A DNA stretch of 64,000 bases from Burkholderia sp. Nafp2/4-1b (lineage in GTDB: Bacteria > Pseudomonadota > Gammaproteobacteria > Burkholderiales > Burkholderiaceae): the NCBI RefSeq assembly GCF_003635165.1, contig NZ_ML058624.1, positions 124,001-188,000 on the forward strand, given 5' to 3'. Shown here piece by piece: positions 43,555-53,200 of this stretch (positions are counted from its first letter, which is position 1; every line of letters starts with the position of its first letter). The notes beneath the pieces were generated by a model. That model saw only the letters and a program-made list of their open reading frames with translations. It searched no databases and had not been told where the DNA came from. Both the position numbers and the translations under genes were made by a program.

Positions 43555-44595
43555 TCACGGCAACCGGAAACTGTCGAAGAACGTTTCGCGCTCCATCACG
43601 GTGAGCGCCGCGCGCTTGTGCGGGAAGTCGAACTCCTTCAGCGTGTAGAACCCGAGCCGGTGCATGTACGCGATATGCCGCACGTGATCGACGCGCGGCT
43701 CGCCGACGAGCCGCTGCGTACGCGGTTCGTCGACGAACATGTAGTGCAGCACGCCGCTCCACCACGCATGCAGCTTGCCCGCGCTCTGGAAGCGCGAGTC
43801 GCCGATCAGCAGGTGCAGCCCGCGATCGTAGTCGTGCGCGTCGTAGAACGGCGCGAGGCGGTCCTCCTTCGCCCAGTAGAACTCGAAATAGCCGAACGGC
43901 GTGTCGTCGAAATAGCCGATCATCGGATGCATGTGCGGATCGGCGAGCCGCTCCGCGAGATACGCGGCGTGCTCGTCGAGCGTGCCGCGCTGATCCCAGA
44001 AATGCGCGACGCGATCGAGGTTCATCCAGTCGCTGAAGAGTTGCGCATCCGCGTCGATATCGACGGTGCGCAGGCTGAACGTCATCCCGACCTGCGGCAT
44101 GTAGCGCGCATAGATCTCACCGGCCGGCGACGGCGGCCGCACCGGATGCCGGTGGCCGTTCGTGATCGTGTAGCGCAGCGGCATCCCGCCCGATGCGCTC
44201 GCCTTCAGCCACGGCCGCGGGTTCTGCCAGAAGGTCGCGCGCGATGCGCTCAGGCGCAGCCGCTCGCCGGCGATCCGCGCGTCGTCGATCACGCCGTCGC
44301 GCACAGCGCGGGCGACGTACGCCGCGACGGCCGCCGGGTCGGCGCTGCCAAGCGGCACCGATACCGTCGCCATGTCGTGCCGCGTGTCCGTGTTGAACAG
44401 CGCGACGAATTCCGCGAGCAGCGCGCCCGGCGAATCGTCGGGCCGCCATGCGTCGAGCGTGCGCTCGGCGGCGGGCGACGCCTGCACCTGCACCTGCGCG
44501 TCCGTTCGTGCGTGCGCAGCGCCGTCGAGCGCCGCGGCCACCTCGCCTTCGACGGCGTCGGCCGTGCGTGCCGGTTTCGTCAGCGTGTCTTCCAT
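43555..44595 (-). CDS. orbL: Ornibactin N-acyltransferase OrbL (GNAT, IucB-like)
   Basis: The 346-residue protein has a C-terminal acyltransferase domain (about 175-346) of the siderophore GNAT type: HPMIGYFDDTPFGYFEFYWAKEDRLAPFYDAHDYDRGLHLLIGDSRF and LVGEPRVDHVRHIAYMHRLGFYTLKEFDFPHKRAALTVMERETFF. It probably adds the beta-hydroxy fatty acyl group to N5-hydroxyornithine. It is paralogous to OrbK in the same operon. It is the last gene of the visible operon, with a one-base overlap with pvdF. Confidence 0.9.
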   Translation of the reverse strand: MEDTLTKPARTADAVEGEVAAALDGAAHARTDAQVQVQASPAAERTLDAWRPDDSPGALLAEFVALFNTDTRHDMATVSVPLGSADPAAVAAYVARAVRDGVIDDARIAGERLRLSASRATFWQNPRPWLKASASGGMPLRYTITNGHRHPVRPPSPAGEIYARYMPQVGMTFSLRTVDIDADAQLFSDWMNLDRVAHFWDQRGTLDEHAAYLAERLADPHMHPMIGYFDDTPFGYFEFYWAKEDRLAPFYDAHDYDRGLHLLIGDSRFQSAGKLHAWWSGVLHYMFVDEPRTQRLVGEPRVDHVRHIAYMHRLGFYTLKEFDFPHKRAALTVMERETFFDSFRLP

Positions 44596-45434
44596 CACAG
44601 TGCTCCCGCGTCGTGGCGGTCGGCGAGGATGTGCAGCCCGCGCTCGAGTGCCGGAAACAGGCTGCGCTGAAAGTTGTTCCAGCGCAGTTCGAGAATCGTG
44701 TCGTCCGGCGCGATCGGCGTGTCGAGCACGTCGCAGATCACCTCGCCGGAATCGATGCCGTTGTCGACGTAGTGGAACGATGCGCCCGTCGTCGTCACGG
44801 GTTCCACGCGCGACGTCGTGCCGCTCGCCCAGTCGACCCGTTCGCCGCGCGCGCCATGCAGCGCGTCGAGCGTCGCCCACGCGCCGCGCCGCTGGTACGG
44901 CGAATCGTCGGCCGTGATACCGGGGTGGATGTTCGCGATGCGACGGTGAAAGCGCGCGCCGGGGCGCACGAGTTCGTCGAGGATCACGAGCAGCCCGTCG
45001 AGCACGACCACGTCGGCGTCGAGTTCGAGCAGGCGTTCGAGCAGGCGGCGCTCGAACGCCTGCTTGCCCGTCACGCGTTCGCGCGCGTCGCGCGGCAGCC
45101 GCCGGTACGTCGACGCAATCGTGCAGAACAGATCGTCGACGGGCCGGCCCTGCACGGCCAGCCCGTCGGGCAGGATCCACGGGCGGCCCGGCGTGCGCTT
45201 GAACCCGTAGTCGGCGACCCTCGCGCGGTCGGCCGGCGAGCCTTCGTCGTCGTCGACGATCACGCCCTGCAGCGTATAGCGTTCGCCGAGCGGCGAGTCG
45301 TTCAGGCGCTCGACGAGGAATTCGAGCGGCGCCTTCATGTAGCGCGTGCCGCCCTGGTAAGCGACCGGCTGGCCGGCGCGATCGGCCGCGCCGTTGCGCA
45401 GCGACTGGATGTAGACGAGGTTTTTCTTCGGCAT
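44595..45434 (-). CDS. pvdF: N5-hydroxyornithine formyltransferase PvdF
   Basis: The 279-residue protein resembles formyltetrahydrofolate-dependent formyltransferases: ADVVVLDGLLVILDELVRPGARFHRRIANIHPGI with the catalytic Asn and His of the N-x-H motif, and FHYVDNGIDSGEVICD near the end. PvdF formylates N5-hydroxyornithine for the C-terminal ornithine of ornibactin. The ATG at 45434 (MPKKNLVYIQSL) is chosen by similarity of the N-terminus; its ribosome-binding site is weak. Confidence 0.91.
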   Translation of the reverse strand: MPKKNLVYIQSLRNGAADRAGQPVAYQGGTRYMKAPLEFLVERLNDSPLGERYTLQGVIVDDDEGSPADRARVADYGFKRTPGRPWILPDGLAVQGRPVDDLFCTIASTYRRLPRDARERVTGKQAFERRLLERLLELDADVVVLDGLLVILDELVRPGARFHRRIANIHPGITADDSPYQRRGAWATLDALHGARGERVDWASGTTSRVEPVTTTGASFHYVDNGIDSGEVICDVLDTPIAPDDTILELRWNNFQRSLFPALERGLHILADRHDAGAL

Positions 45435-45519
45435 GGAGGCGTCGTGGAAAAAGCGGACGACGGCGCCGCGGCCCGCCGCACCGGCCCGAAGGCTGGCCGG
45501 CACGCCGCGGCGCGCGGCG

Positions 45520-47784
45520 TCACCAGTTGTATTTCGCGGTGGCGATCACCGTGCGGTCGGTACCAAAAATGCAGACGTTCGTCGACTGGCAACCGCTGAT
45601 GTAGTGGCGGTTGAACAGGTTCGTCCCGTTCACGGCAAAGCGCCAGTTACGCGTGTCGTAGTGCACGCCTGCGTCGAACAGCGTGTAGCTCGACACGGTC
45701 AGCGAGTTGTCGGCCGCACCGGCCGACGCGCTCTGGTAGCGCACGCCGCCGCCGAGGCCGAAGCCGGTGAGCGGCCCGGTGTGCCATGTCCAGTCCGCCC
45801 ACAGCGACGCCATCTGGCGCGGCCGCGGAATGTCGACCGGCCAGTTGTTCAGCGATGCGTCGTTGGCCTTCACGTTCTTCACGTCCTGGTACACGTAGGA
45901 CGCGATCAGCGACAGGTTCCGCGTGAGCTTGCCGGTCGCGTTCAGCTCGATCCCGCGCGAGCGCACTTCGCCGGTCTGGATCGACGTCGTGCCGGCCGGA
46001 TCGAGACTCGTCGGCGTCGGCGTGAGCACGTTGGTCTGGTTGATCTGGTAGATCGCCGCGCTCAGCATCATGTTCTTGCCGGGCGGCTGCCAGCGCAGGC
46101 CGGCCTCGATCTGCTTGCCGCGCGTCGGCTGCGGCAGGCCGCCGCCGTAGAGATTCACGCCGATCAGCGGATTGAACGACGTCGCGTAGCTGACGTACGG
46201 CGACAGCCCGTAGTCGCCCTGATACGTGAGGCCCACGCGGCCCGTGAATGCCGTGACGTCGGCCTTCGACTGCGTGCCGCCCTCGCGGTCGTCCATCCGC
46301 TGATTGACCCAGTCCTCGCGGCCGCCGAGCGTCAGCGTCCAGCGGTTCCACTTGACCTGGTCCTGCACGTACAGCCCGAACGTGTTCATCGTCGTGTACG
46401 TGTTGGTGCGGTACGTGGTGTTCGGCGGCGAGAACACGGACAGCGTGACCGGCGTGTAGACCGGGTTGTAGATGTTCAGCGTCGGCGCGGCGGCCAGCCA
46501 TTCGCTGTCGGTCGCGGTCTGCCGGTTGTACTGGAAGCCGAGCAGCAGCGTGTGCTCGAGTGGCCCCGTGCCGAAGCGGCCCTGCAGGTTGTTGTCGATG
46601 TCGAAGCGGCTGTAGTTCGTCTGGAACACGCCGGCCCAGCGGTTGATGTCGGTCAGGCTGCCGTCCGCGAAGCCCGCGCCGAACACCGAGCCGTTGTCGA
46701 GCGACAGGTGCATCCAGCGCACGTTCTGGCGGAACGTCCACATGGAGTTCAGGTTCCGCTCGAACTGGTAGCCGAGCGACCACTGCTTCTTGCGGTAGTA
46801 GTTGAAGTCGGGGTCGCCGCCGTAGACGTCCTTGCTCAGCTGCCCGTTCGGGTTCGGCAGCACGGTGCCTTGCGCGGGCAGGAAGTTCGACGAGATGTCG
46901 CCCCAGTCCTGCAGGTACGTGGCGGACAGCGTCAGCGACGTATCGGCGTCCGGGCGCCAGCGGAACGACGGCGCGAGCGCGACGCGCTGGTCGTTGTTCG
47001 GGCCCGTCAGCGCATTGCCGTCGCGCGCGACGCCGACGAACCGGTACGCGTACTTGCCGTCCGCGTCGAGCTTGTCGCCGACGTCGAGCATGAACTGCTT
47101 GCGCGCATAGTTGCCGAACTGCACGCCGGCTTCGCGCACGCGCTCGCCGTCGGCCGTCTTGGTCTGCACGTCGATGATCGCACCGGGGTCGCCCGCGCCG
47201 TACAGCACCGACGTCGGCCCGCGCAGCACGGTGATGCTGTCGATCATGTACGGATCGACGCGCCAGCTCGACAGGTTCAGCGTGTTCGGCACCTGCAGGC
47301 CGTTCACGTAGGCGGTCGGCGTGAAGCCGCGCAGCGCCGCGTACCAGTCGGAACGGTTGTCGGAGCCGTACGACGAGAAGCCCGGCACGTAGCGCAGCGC
47401 CGCGTTCACGTCGGTCGCGCCGGTCATCTCGATCTGCTGCGCGGTGACGACGTTGATCGTCTGCGGGATTTCATTGATCGACGTATCGGTCTTGGTGCCG
47501 GTGCGGCTGCGCTTCGCGACGAGGCCCACGGTGCCGTCCCCTTCCGCGCCCGCGTTGACGGTGATCGCCGGCAGCGTGCCGGTCGCCGTGCCGTTCGGTG
47601 CGCCGGTCGACGTGCCGGCTGCCGCACTGGCCGCCGCACCGTTCTGCGCACTGCCGGCCGACGCCGCCGTGCCTGCGTTCACGGCCGGCGCCGTCTGGGC
47701 ATATGCGTGCCCCGCGGCCATCCCGAACGCCACGCTTGCCGCGGCTGCGATCGCACGCACACGCGTGCCTGTTGCCCACTCCAT
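45520..47784 (-). CDS. orbA: Ferric ornibactin TonB-dependent receptor OrbA
   Basis: The protein has 754 residues. A signal peptide of about 29 residues ends HAYAQ. It is followed by a Ala/Gly/Thr-rich spacer, LPAITVNA (a TonB-box-like segment), a plug domain (INEIPQTINVVTAQQIEMTGATDVNAALRYVPGF, ITVLRGPTSVLYGAGDPGAIIDVQTK) and a 22-strand barrel ending AKYNW. Position inside the orb operon between pvdA and pvdF identifies it as the ornibactin receptor. The ATG at 47784 is used. The start of an mRNA hairpin lies just upstream. Confidence 0.94.
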   Translation of the reverse strand: MEWATGTRVRAIAAAASVAFGMAAGHAYAQTAPAVNAGTAASAGSAQNGAAASAAAGTSTGAPNGTATGTLPAITVNAGAEGDGTVGLVAKRSRTGTKTDTSINEIPQTINVVTAQQIEMTGATDVNAALRYVPGFSSYGSDNRSDWYAALRGFTPTAYVNGLQVPNTLNLSSWRVDPYMIDSITVLRGPTSVLYGAGDPGAIIDVQTKTADGERVREAGVQFGNYARKQFMLDVGDKLDADGKYAYRFVGVARDGNALTGPNNDQRVALAPSFRWRPDADTSLTLSATYLQDWGDISSNFLPAQGTVLPNPNGQLSKDVYGGDPDFNYYRKKQWSLGYQFERNLNSMWTFRQNVRWMHLSLDNGSVFGAGFADGSLTDINRWAGVFQTNYSRFDIDNNLQGRFGTGPLEHTLLLGFQYNRQTATDSEWLAAAPTLNIYNPVYTPVTLSVFSPPNTTYRTNTYTTMNTFGLYVQDQVKWNRWTLTLGGREDWVNQRMDDREGGTQSKADVTAFTGRVGLTYQGDYGLSPYVSYATSFNPLIGVNLYGGGLPQPTRGKQIEAGLRWQPPGKNMMLSAAIYQINQTNVLTPTPTSLDPAGTTSIQTGEVRSRGIELNATGKLTRNLSLIASYVYQDVKNVKANDASLNNWPVDIPRPRQMASLWADWTWHTGPLTGFGLGGGVRYQSASAGAADNSLTVSSYTLFDAGVHYDTRNWRFAVNGTNLFNRHYISGCQSTNVCIFGTDRTVIATAKYNW

Positions 47785-47808
47785 CTTTCTCTGCTCCACT
47801 TTTTTGAT

Positions 47809-47823
47809 GCGGTCTCCGACCGC
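47809..47823 (-). other. Small hairpin in the pvdA-orbA intergenic gap
   Basis: GCGGTC-GGA-GACCGC forms a six-base-pair stem with a three-base loop, followed on the minus strand by ATCAAAAAAG and the orbA ribosome-binding region. It could stabilise or process the operon mRNA so that the receptor is made at a different level from the enzymes. No T-run makes termination unlikely. Confidence 0.35.
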
Positions 47824-47830
47824 GCCTTTG

Positions 47831-49207
47831 TCAAAGAGCGAAAGCCATGCGGCCCGCGCTCGCCCCGTCTTGATGTCGTTGTTCGTGCACTGCCCGGGCC
47901 GCGCCGTCGTCATGCGTGGCCGCGATACCGTCTTCGAGCGATGCGCAGATCTCGTCCGCGCGGCGCGCCAGCACCGACAGCAGCGTGTCGGACAGTCCGT
48001 GGCTGTCTTCGCAGCAGCCTTGCAGGTAGATGCGCGGCGCGAAGTGCTCGGGCGTCGCGAGCAGGTAGTCGCGTGTGACGTCGCCGCGCATGAGCGCATC
48101 GCCGAGATGCGGCGCGAGCGCTTCGAGCAGCGCCGAATGCGTGTCGCGCCGGTAGCCGGTCGCGAGCACCAGCGCGTCGAAGCGTTCGACGCGCGTCGCG
48201 CCGCTCATCCGGTCGCGCAGCGTCAGCTCGATACGGCCGTCGGCGGTGCGCACGGCGGCCTCGATCGCGCTGTTCGCGAGCAGCGCATGGCGCGGCGTGC
48301 CGTCGATGCGCTGCAGGTACAGCATTTCGTAGATCTCCTCGATCAGCGGCCGATCGACCACCGCGTAGTTGGTGTCGCGATAGCGCTCGAGCAGCGCGCG
48401 GCGCGCATCGTGCGGCTGCGCGTACACGACGTCGGTGAACTCGGGGCTGAAGATCTCGTTGACGAACGGACTGTCGTCGGCCGGTTTCAGCGCGCCCGCG
48501 CGCATCACGAGGTTCGCGTCGACGTGCGGGAAGCGGCGCGCGAGATCGATGAACACCTCGGCCGCGCTCTGCCCGGCGCCGATCACCGCGACGCGGCGGC
48601 GCTCGCCGTCCGGCGACGCGACCAGCCGGTCGATGTCGGTCAGGTAGGATGACGAATGGATCACGCGATCGCGGCCGAGTGCGGCGAACGCGTCCGGCAC
48701 CGCCGGCGTGCCGCCGACGCCCACCGACAGCGCACGCGTCACGCGCTGGCGCTCGTGGCCGGCCGCGTCGCGCGACAGCACGCGCAGCGCGTCGATGCGC
48801 GCGCCGTCGCCGCGCACCGGTTCGATCGCCGTGACGGTCTCGCTGTAGTGCACATGCTCGTCGAACGCTTCCGCGACCCAGCTCAGGTAGTCGTGGAATT
48901 CGACGCGGGTCGGATAGAAGTTCTTCAGGTTCACGAATTCGTTCAGCCGGCCGCGTTCGAACAGGTAGTTGATGAACGTGTAGCGGCTCTTCGGATCGCG
49001 CATCGTCACGAGATCCTTCAGAAACGAGATCTGCATCCGGCAGTCGTCGAGCAGCATCCCGCGGTGCCAGCCGAATTCCGGCTGGCGTTCGACGAAGCAA
49101 TGCGCGAACGGCCGTGCGCCGTTGCGTTCCGCGAGGCGCACGGCCAGCGCCAGGTTCGACGGCCCGAAGCCGACGCCGATCAGGTCGAATACGGTTTCTC
49201 TCTGCAT
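47831..49207 (-). CDS. pvdA: L-ornithine N5-monooxygenase PvdA
   Basis: The 458-residue flavoprotein has the FAD loop DLIGVGFGPSNLALAVRL, the FGWHRGMLLDDCRMQISFLKDLVTMRDPKSRYTFINYL region typical of N-hydroxylases, the NADPH loop VAVIGAGQSAAEVFIDLA and the C-terminal ATGYRRDTHSALL. It hydroxylates the ornithine side chain, giving the iron-binding hydroxamate precursors of both ornithine residues of ornibactin. The ATG at 49207 starts the family-length protein. Confidence 0.96.
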   Translation of the reverse strand: MQRETVFDLIGVGFGPSNLALAVRLAERNGARPFAHCFVERQPEFGWHRGMLLDDCRMQISFLKDLVTMRDPKSRYTFINYLFERGRLNEFVNLKNFYPTRVEFHDYLSWVAEAFDEHVHYSETVTAIEPVRGDGARIDALRVLSRDAAGHERQRVTRALSVGVGGTPAVPDAFAALGRDRVIHSSSYLTDIDRLVASPDGERRRVAVIGAGQSAAEVFIDLARRFPHVDANLVMRAGALKPADDSPFVNEIFSPEFTDVVYAQPHDARRALLERYRDTNYAVVDRPLIEEIYEMLYLQRIDGTPRHALLANSAIEAAVRTADGRIELTLRDRMSGATRVERFDALVLATGYRRDTHSALLEALAPHLGDALMRGDVTRDYLLATPEHFAPRIYLQGCCEDSHGLSDTLLSVLARRADEICASLEDGIAATHDDGAARAVHEQRHQDGASAGRMAFAL

Positions 49208-49241
49208 GTCTCTCAGCTCCCTTGTCGGTGAAACCGGCGCG

Positions 49242-50267
49242 TCATACATGACGGCCGGAGAAGAACGTCTCGCGCTGCGCGCACATCCACAGCGGCTGCG
49301 CGTCGGCGAGCGTCAGACGACGCTGCCGCGCGAAGCCGTGCCGCGCGAGGGTGTCGACGACCTGCGCGCGGCCGGCCGGGACCGCGCAGCCGACCGCTTC
49401 GGTGCGCGGGTCGTCGAGAAACAGGTAATGAACGACGGACGGCAGCCAGCCGGCCACGCAGTGCGGGCCGCGCCAGCGCGATGCGCCGACCAGCATCCGC
49501 AGCCCGCGGTCGTAGTCGCGTGCGCCGACGTGCGGCGCGAGCCGGTCTTCCTTCAGCCAGAACGCCTCGACATACGCGAATGGTTCGCCGTCGAAGCAGC
49601 CGATGAGCGGCGTGACGTGCGGATCGGCATCGGGCGCCGTGCCGTCCGCGCCGGGCTGCGCACCCGGCCAGCCGTCGCGCACGCGCGGTTCGTCGAACCA
49701 CCGCGCGACGCGCGCGGCGTCCTCGGCCGGCTGCCAGCCGCGCAGCGTGAAGCGCACGCCGAGCGCCGGCAGGTCGCGCGCGTAGACGTCGCCGCGCGGC
49801 GCGGGCGGCCGGCGCGGATGACGCCGGCCATCCGTCAGCATCGGCAGCGTCGCGCATGGCAAATGCGTGCCGACGCGCCACAGGTCGGCCTGCTGCGCCC
49901 AGCCTTCGCGCATGCACAGGCCGCCGTCGGCGAGCACGCCGCTCGCGCGCAGTGCGTCGAGCGCGACCGCCGGCCACGCAGCCGGGTCGAGCCGGATCGC
50001 CGCATGGCGCAGGCCGTCGGCAAACGCCGCGGCGAGCGCGGCCAGCAGCGCGCGGCGCTGGTCGGCCGGCGCCGCGCGATGGTTGTAGGCGACGAGACGC
50101 AGCGCGCCGTCGTCGCCGAGTTGTGCGCGCAGCAGCTGCGCGCCGATGCCGTCGCCCTGCGCGACGCGGATCTGCGCGCCGTCGCGCACGGCGAACAGGC
50201 CGTCCGCGAACGCGAGGCGGTACGTATCGAGCATCGTGAAGCCGTCCGGACGCACTTCAGCGAGCAT
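49242..50267 (-). CDS. orbK: OrbK, IucB-like GNAT acyltransferase of ornibactin synthesis
   Basis: The 341-residue protein has a C-terminal siderophore acyltransferase domain (about 165-341): LIGCFDGEPFAYVEAFWLKEDRLAPHVGARDYDRGLRMLVGASRW, closely parallel to OrbL. The N-terminal half is more divergent. It likely acetylates or acylates an N5-hydroxyornithine. The start overlaps the end of orbJ by 11 bp, with a GGAGG site inside orbJ. Confidence 0.88.
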   Translation of the reverse strand: MLAEVRPDGFTMLDTYRLAFADGLFAVRDGAQIRVAQGDGIGAQLLRAQLGDDGALRLVAYNHRAAPADQRRALLAALAAAFADGLRHAAIRLDPAAWPAVALDALRASGVLADGGLCMREGWAQQADLWRVGTHLPCATLPMLTDGRRHPRRPPAPRGDVYARDLPALGVRFTLRGWQPAEDAARVARWFDEPRVRDGWPGAQPGADGTAPDADPHVTPLIGCFDGEPFAYVEAFWLKEDRLAPHVGARDYDRGLRMLVGASRWRGPHCVAGWLPSVVHYLFLDDPRTEAVGCAVPAGRAQVVDTLARHGFARQRRLTLADAQPLWMCAQRETFFSGRHV

Positions 50268-53200
50268 CGCGCACCTCCTCCGCTTCGGCCGACGCGGCGA
50301 TGCGCGCGGCGAGCGCCGCGAGCGTCGGGGCCGCGAACACGTCGCCCACCGTCAGCGCGTGACCGGCGCGGCCGGCCGCATCGACGAAGCGCACGATGTC
50401 GAATGAAGTCGCCCCCGCCTCGAACAGATCGGCGTCGGGCGCCGGTGCGGCCGTCGCGAACGTGTCGGACCACAGCGCGGCGAGCGTGGCGGCGGCGTTC
50501 GGGGCGCTCGCCGCCCGGCTTGCCGGGGCGGCTGCGACCGCACCAGGTGCCGGCGCGGCGAACAGCGCATCGGGCACACCAAGCGCCGCTTCCGATGCGC
50601 CGGCAAACCGCGCGACTTCGTCGTGATAGAGATCGACGAGCGCATCGACGAGACCGCCGTCGAGCAGTTCGTCCGCATACGAGAACGCGGCGCTCACGCG
50701 GCCGTCCGGATGCTCGACGACGTCCAGTTCCAGCGTGAACACCACGCGATGGCGCACGTCGTCGAACTCGTCGAGCGACAGCCCGGCCCAGTCGCGTGCG
50801 GCGGCGCCGGTCGGGCGCAGATAGTTGAACATCACCTGGAACAGCGGATTGGCTTGCGCGGCACGCGGCGCGCGCAGCGCCGCGACGACGTCGGCGAACG
50901 GCACGTCGGCATGCGCGTATGCGGCGAGCGCCGTGTCGCGCACCTGCGCGAGCACGTCCGCGCGGCGGGCCGTTGCGTCGAGCCGCGTGCGCACCACCAC
51001 GGAATTGATGAAGAGCCCGAGCGCATCGCGCGCAGCTTCACCGGTGAGCTCGCGCGTCGACGCGAGCACGCCGACCGGCTGGTCGGCCGCACCGGTCACG
51101 CGGAACAGCGCGGTGTTGAGCGCTGCGTGCAGCAGCATCGGCAACGTCGCGTGTGCAGCCGACGCGGCGTCGCGCGCGGCACGGATCAGCGACACGTCGA
51201 ACTCGAACGCGATGCGCGCCGCGCGCCATTGCGGGACGGCCGGTGCATCGGCACGCTGCGGCAGCACGGACGGCGGCAGGTCGGCCAGCGCGTCGCGCCA
51301 GTACGCGATGCGGGCCGGATGGCATGGTGCCGGCAGCACGAGTGACGCGCTTTCCGCCGATGCCGGCACCGATGCCGATGCCGCTTCGCCACGCACCAGC
51401 GCGACATAGCGCGCACGCACCGCGTCGAGCCACAGCTCGATCGATTCGCCATCCGACACGATGTGATGGATCGTCACCGACAGCACGTGATCGTCCGCCG
51501 CGAGCTTCAGCACGCGTGCGCGCCACAGCGGCGCATCGGCCTCGAGATCGAACGGCGCGAGCGCATCGGCGTCGGTGAGCGCCGCCGCGCGGGCGAGCGC
51601 GTCGGGCTGCGCGGACAAATCGACGAGCGGCAGCGCGACGGGCGCCGCAGCGTCGATCCGCTGGCCCGGCAGCATGCCGTCGCGAGCGACGAGTCGCGTG
51701 CGCAGCGCCGGATGCGCGGCCGCGACCGCCGAGAACGCCGCGCGCAGCGCACCGACGTCGAGCGGGCCGCGCACGCGCAACGCGACGGGAATGTTGTACG
51801 CGGCGCTGTCCGGCTGTGCGCGCCACAGGAACCACAGGCCGAGCTGCGCGGGCGACAGCGGCCATACGCCGTGCGCATCGCGTTTGACCACCGCGACGCT
51901 CGGCGCCGCGGCGCCGGCGTGCGCGGCACGCGGCGCATCGGCCACCTGGCGCGCGTACTGCGCGAGTACCGGCGCTTCGAACAGCGCGCGCACCGGCACG
52001 TCGCGGCCGAGCCGCTCGGCGACGCGCGTGGCCACGCGCACCGCGGCCAGCGAATGGCCGCCGAGTTCGAAGAAGTGATCGCCGCGGCCGACCCGCTCGA
52101 TGTTCAGCACGTCGCGCCAGATCGCCGCGAGCGCGGCTTCGTTGCCGTCGCGGGGCGCTTCGTACGCGCGTTCGACGCGCACCGGCGCCGGCAGCCGCGC
52201 GCGGTCGACCTTGCTGTTCGCGTTGCGCGGCAGCGCGTCGAGCACGATCAGCTGCGCGGGCACCATGTAGTCGGGCAGCGTGCGGCGCAGATGCGCATCG
52301 AGCGTCGCGGCTTCGACCGGCTGCGCGGCGGCCCGTGCATCGGCGGTCAGTTCGACGTAGGCGACGAGCTGCGCGTGCGCGCCCTGCCCGTGCACGACCG
52401 CGCACGCTTCGCGCACCGCGTCGTGCGCGGCCAGCTGCGCTTCGATTTCACCGAGTTCGATCCGCAGCCCGCGCAGCTTCACCTGATGATCGACGCGGCC
52501 GATGAAGTCGAACACGCCGTCCGCGCGGCGGCGTACGAGGTCGCCCGTGCGATACAGGCGTGCGCCCGGCGCGCCGTACGGATCGGGCACGAAGCGCTCG
52601 GCCGTCAGCGCGGGACGATCGAGGTAGCCGCGCGCGACGCCGATCCCCTCGCCGCCCAGGTACAGCTCGCCGATCACGCCGACCGGCAGCGGATGCAGCC
52701 GTTCGTCGAGCACGTGTGCGGTGCGCGCGCCGACCAGCGTGCCGATCGGCAGATAGGCGGCGTCGCCGAGCTTCGCGAGATCGTCGCCGGGACGGAACAT
52801 CCACAGCGTCGGCGTGATCACGGTTTCGGTCGGGCCGTAGCCGTTGACCACGCGCACGTTCGGCATCGCGCGGCGCAGCATCGCGAACGCCTCGCGCGAC
52901 GTCGCTTCGCCGCCGACCGTCAGCGAGCGCAGCGTCGGCGGCGCACCGTGCGCGAGCGCCCATTCGGCGAGCTGCGCGGCGCAGCCGGGCGGCACGTAGG
53001 TCATCGTCACGCCGTCGCGGATCATCATCGCGCAGGTCTGCGCGGGCGGCCACAGCACGTCGGCCGTCACCGACACGGCGGCGCCCGACAGGTATTGCGA
53101 AAACCACCCTTCGTGCGCGCCGTCGAAGTTGACCGACTGGAACAGCAGGAACACGTCGTTCTCGGTTGCGCCGTAGCGCTGCGCGATCGCCACGCAATGC

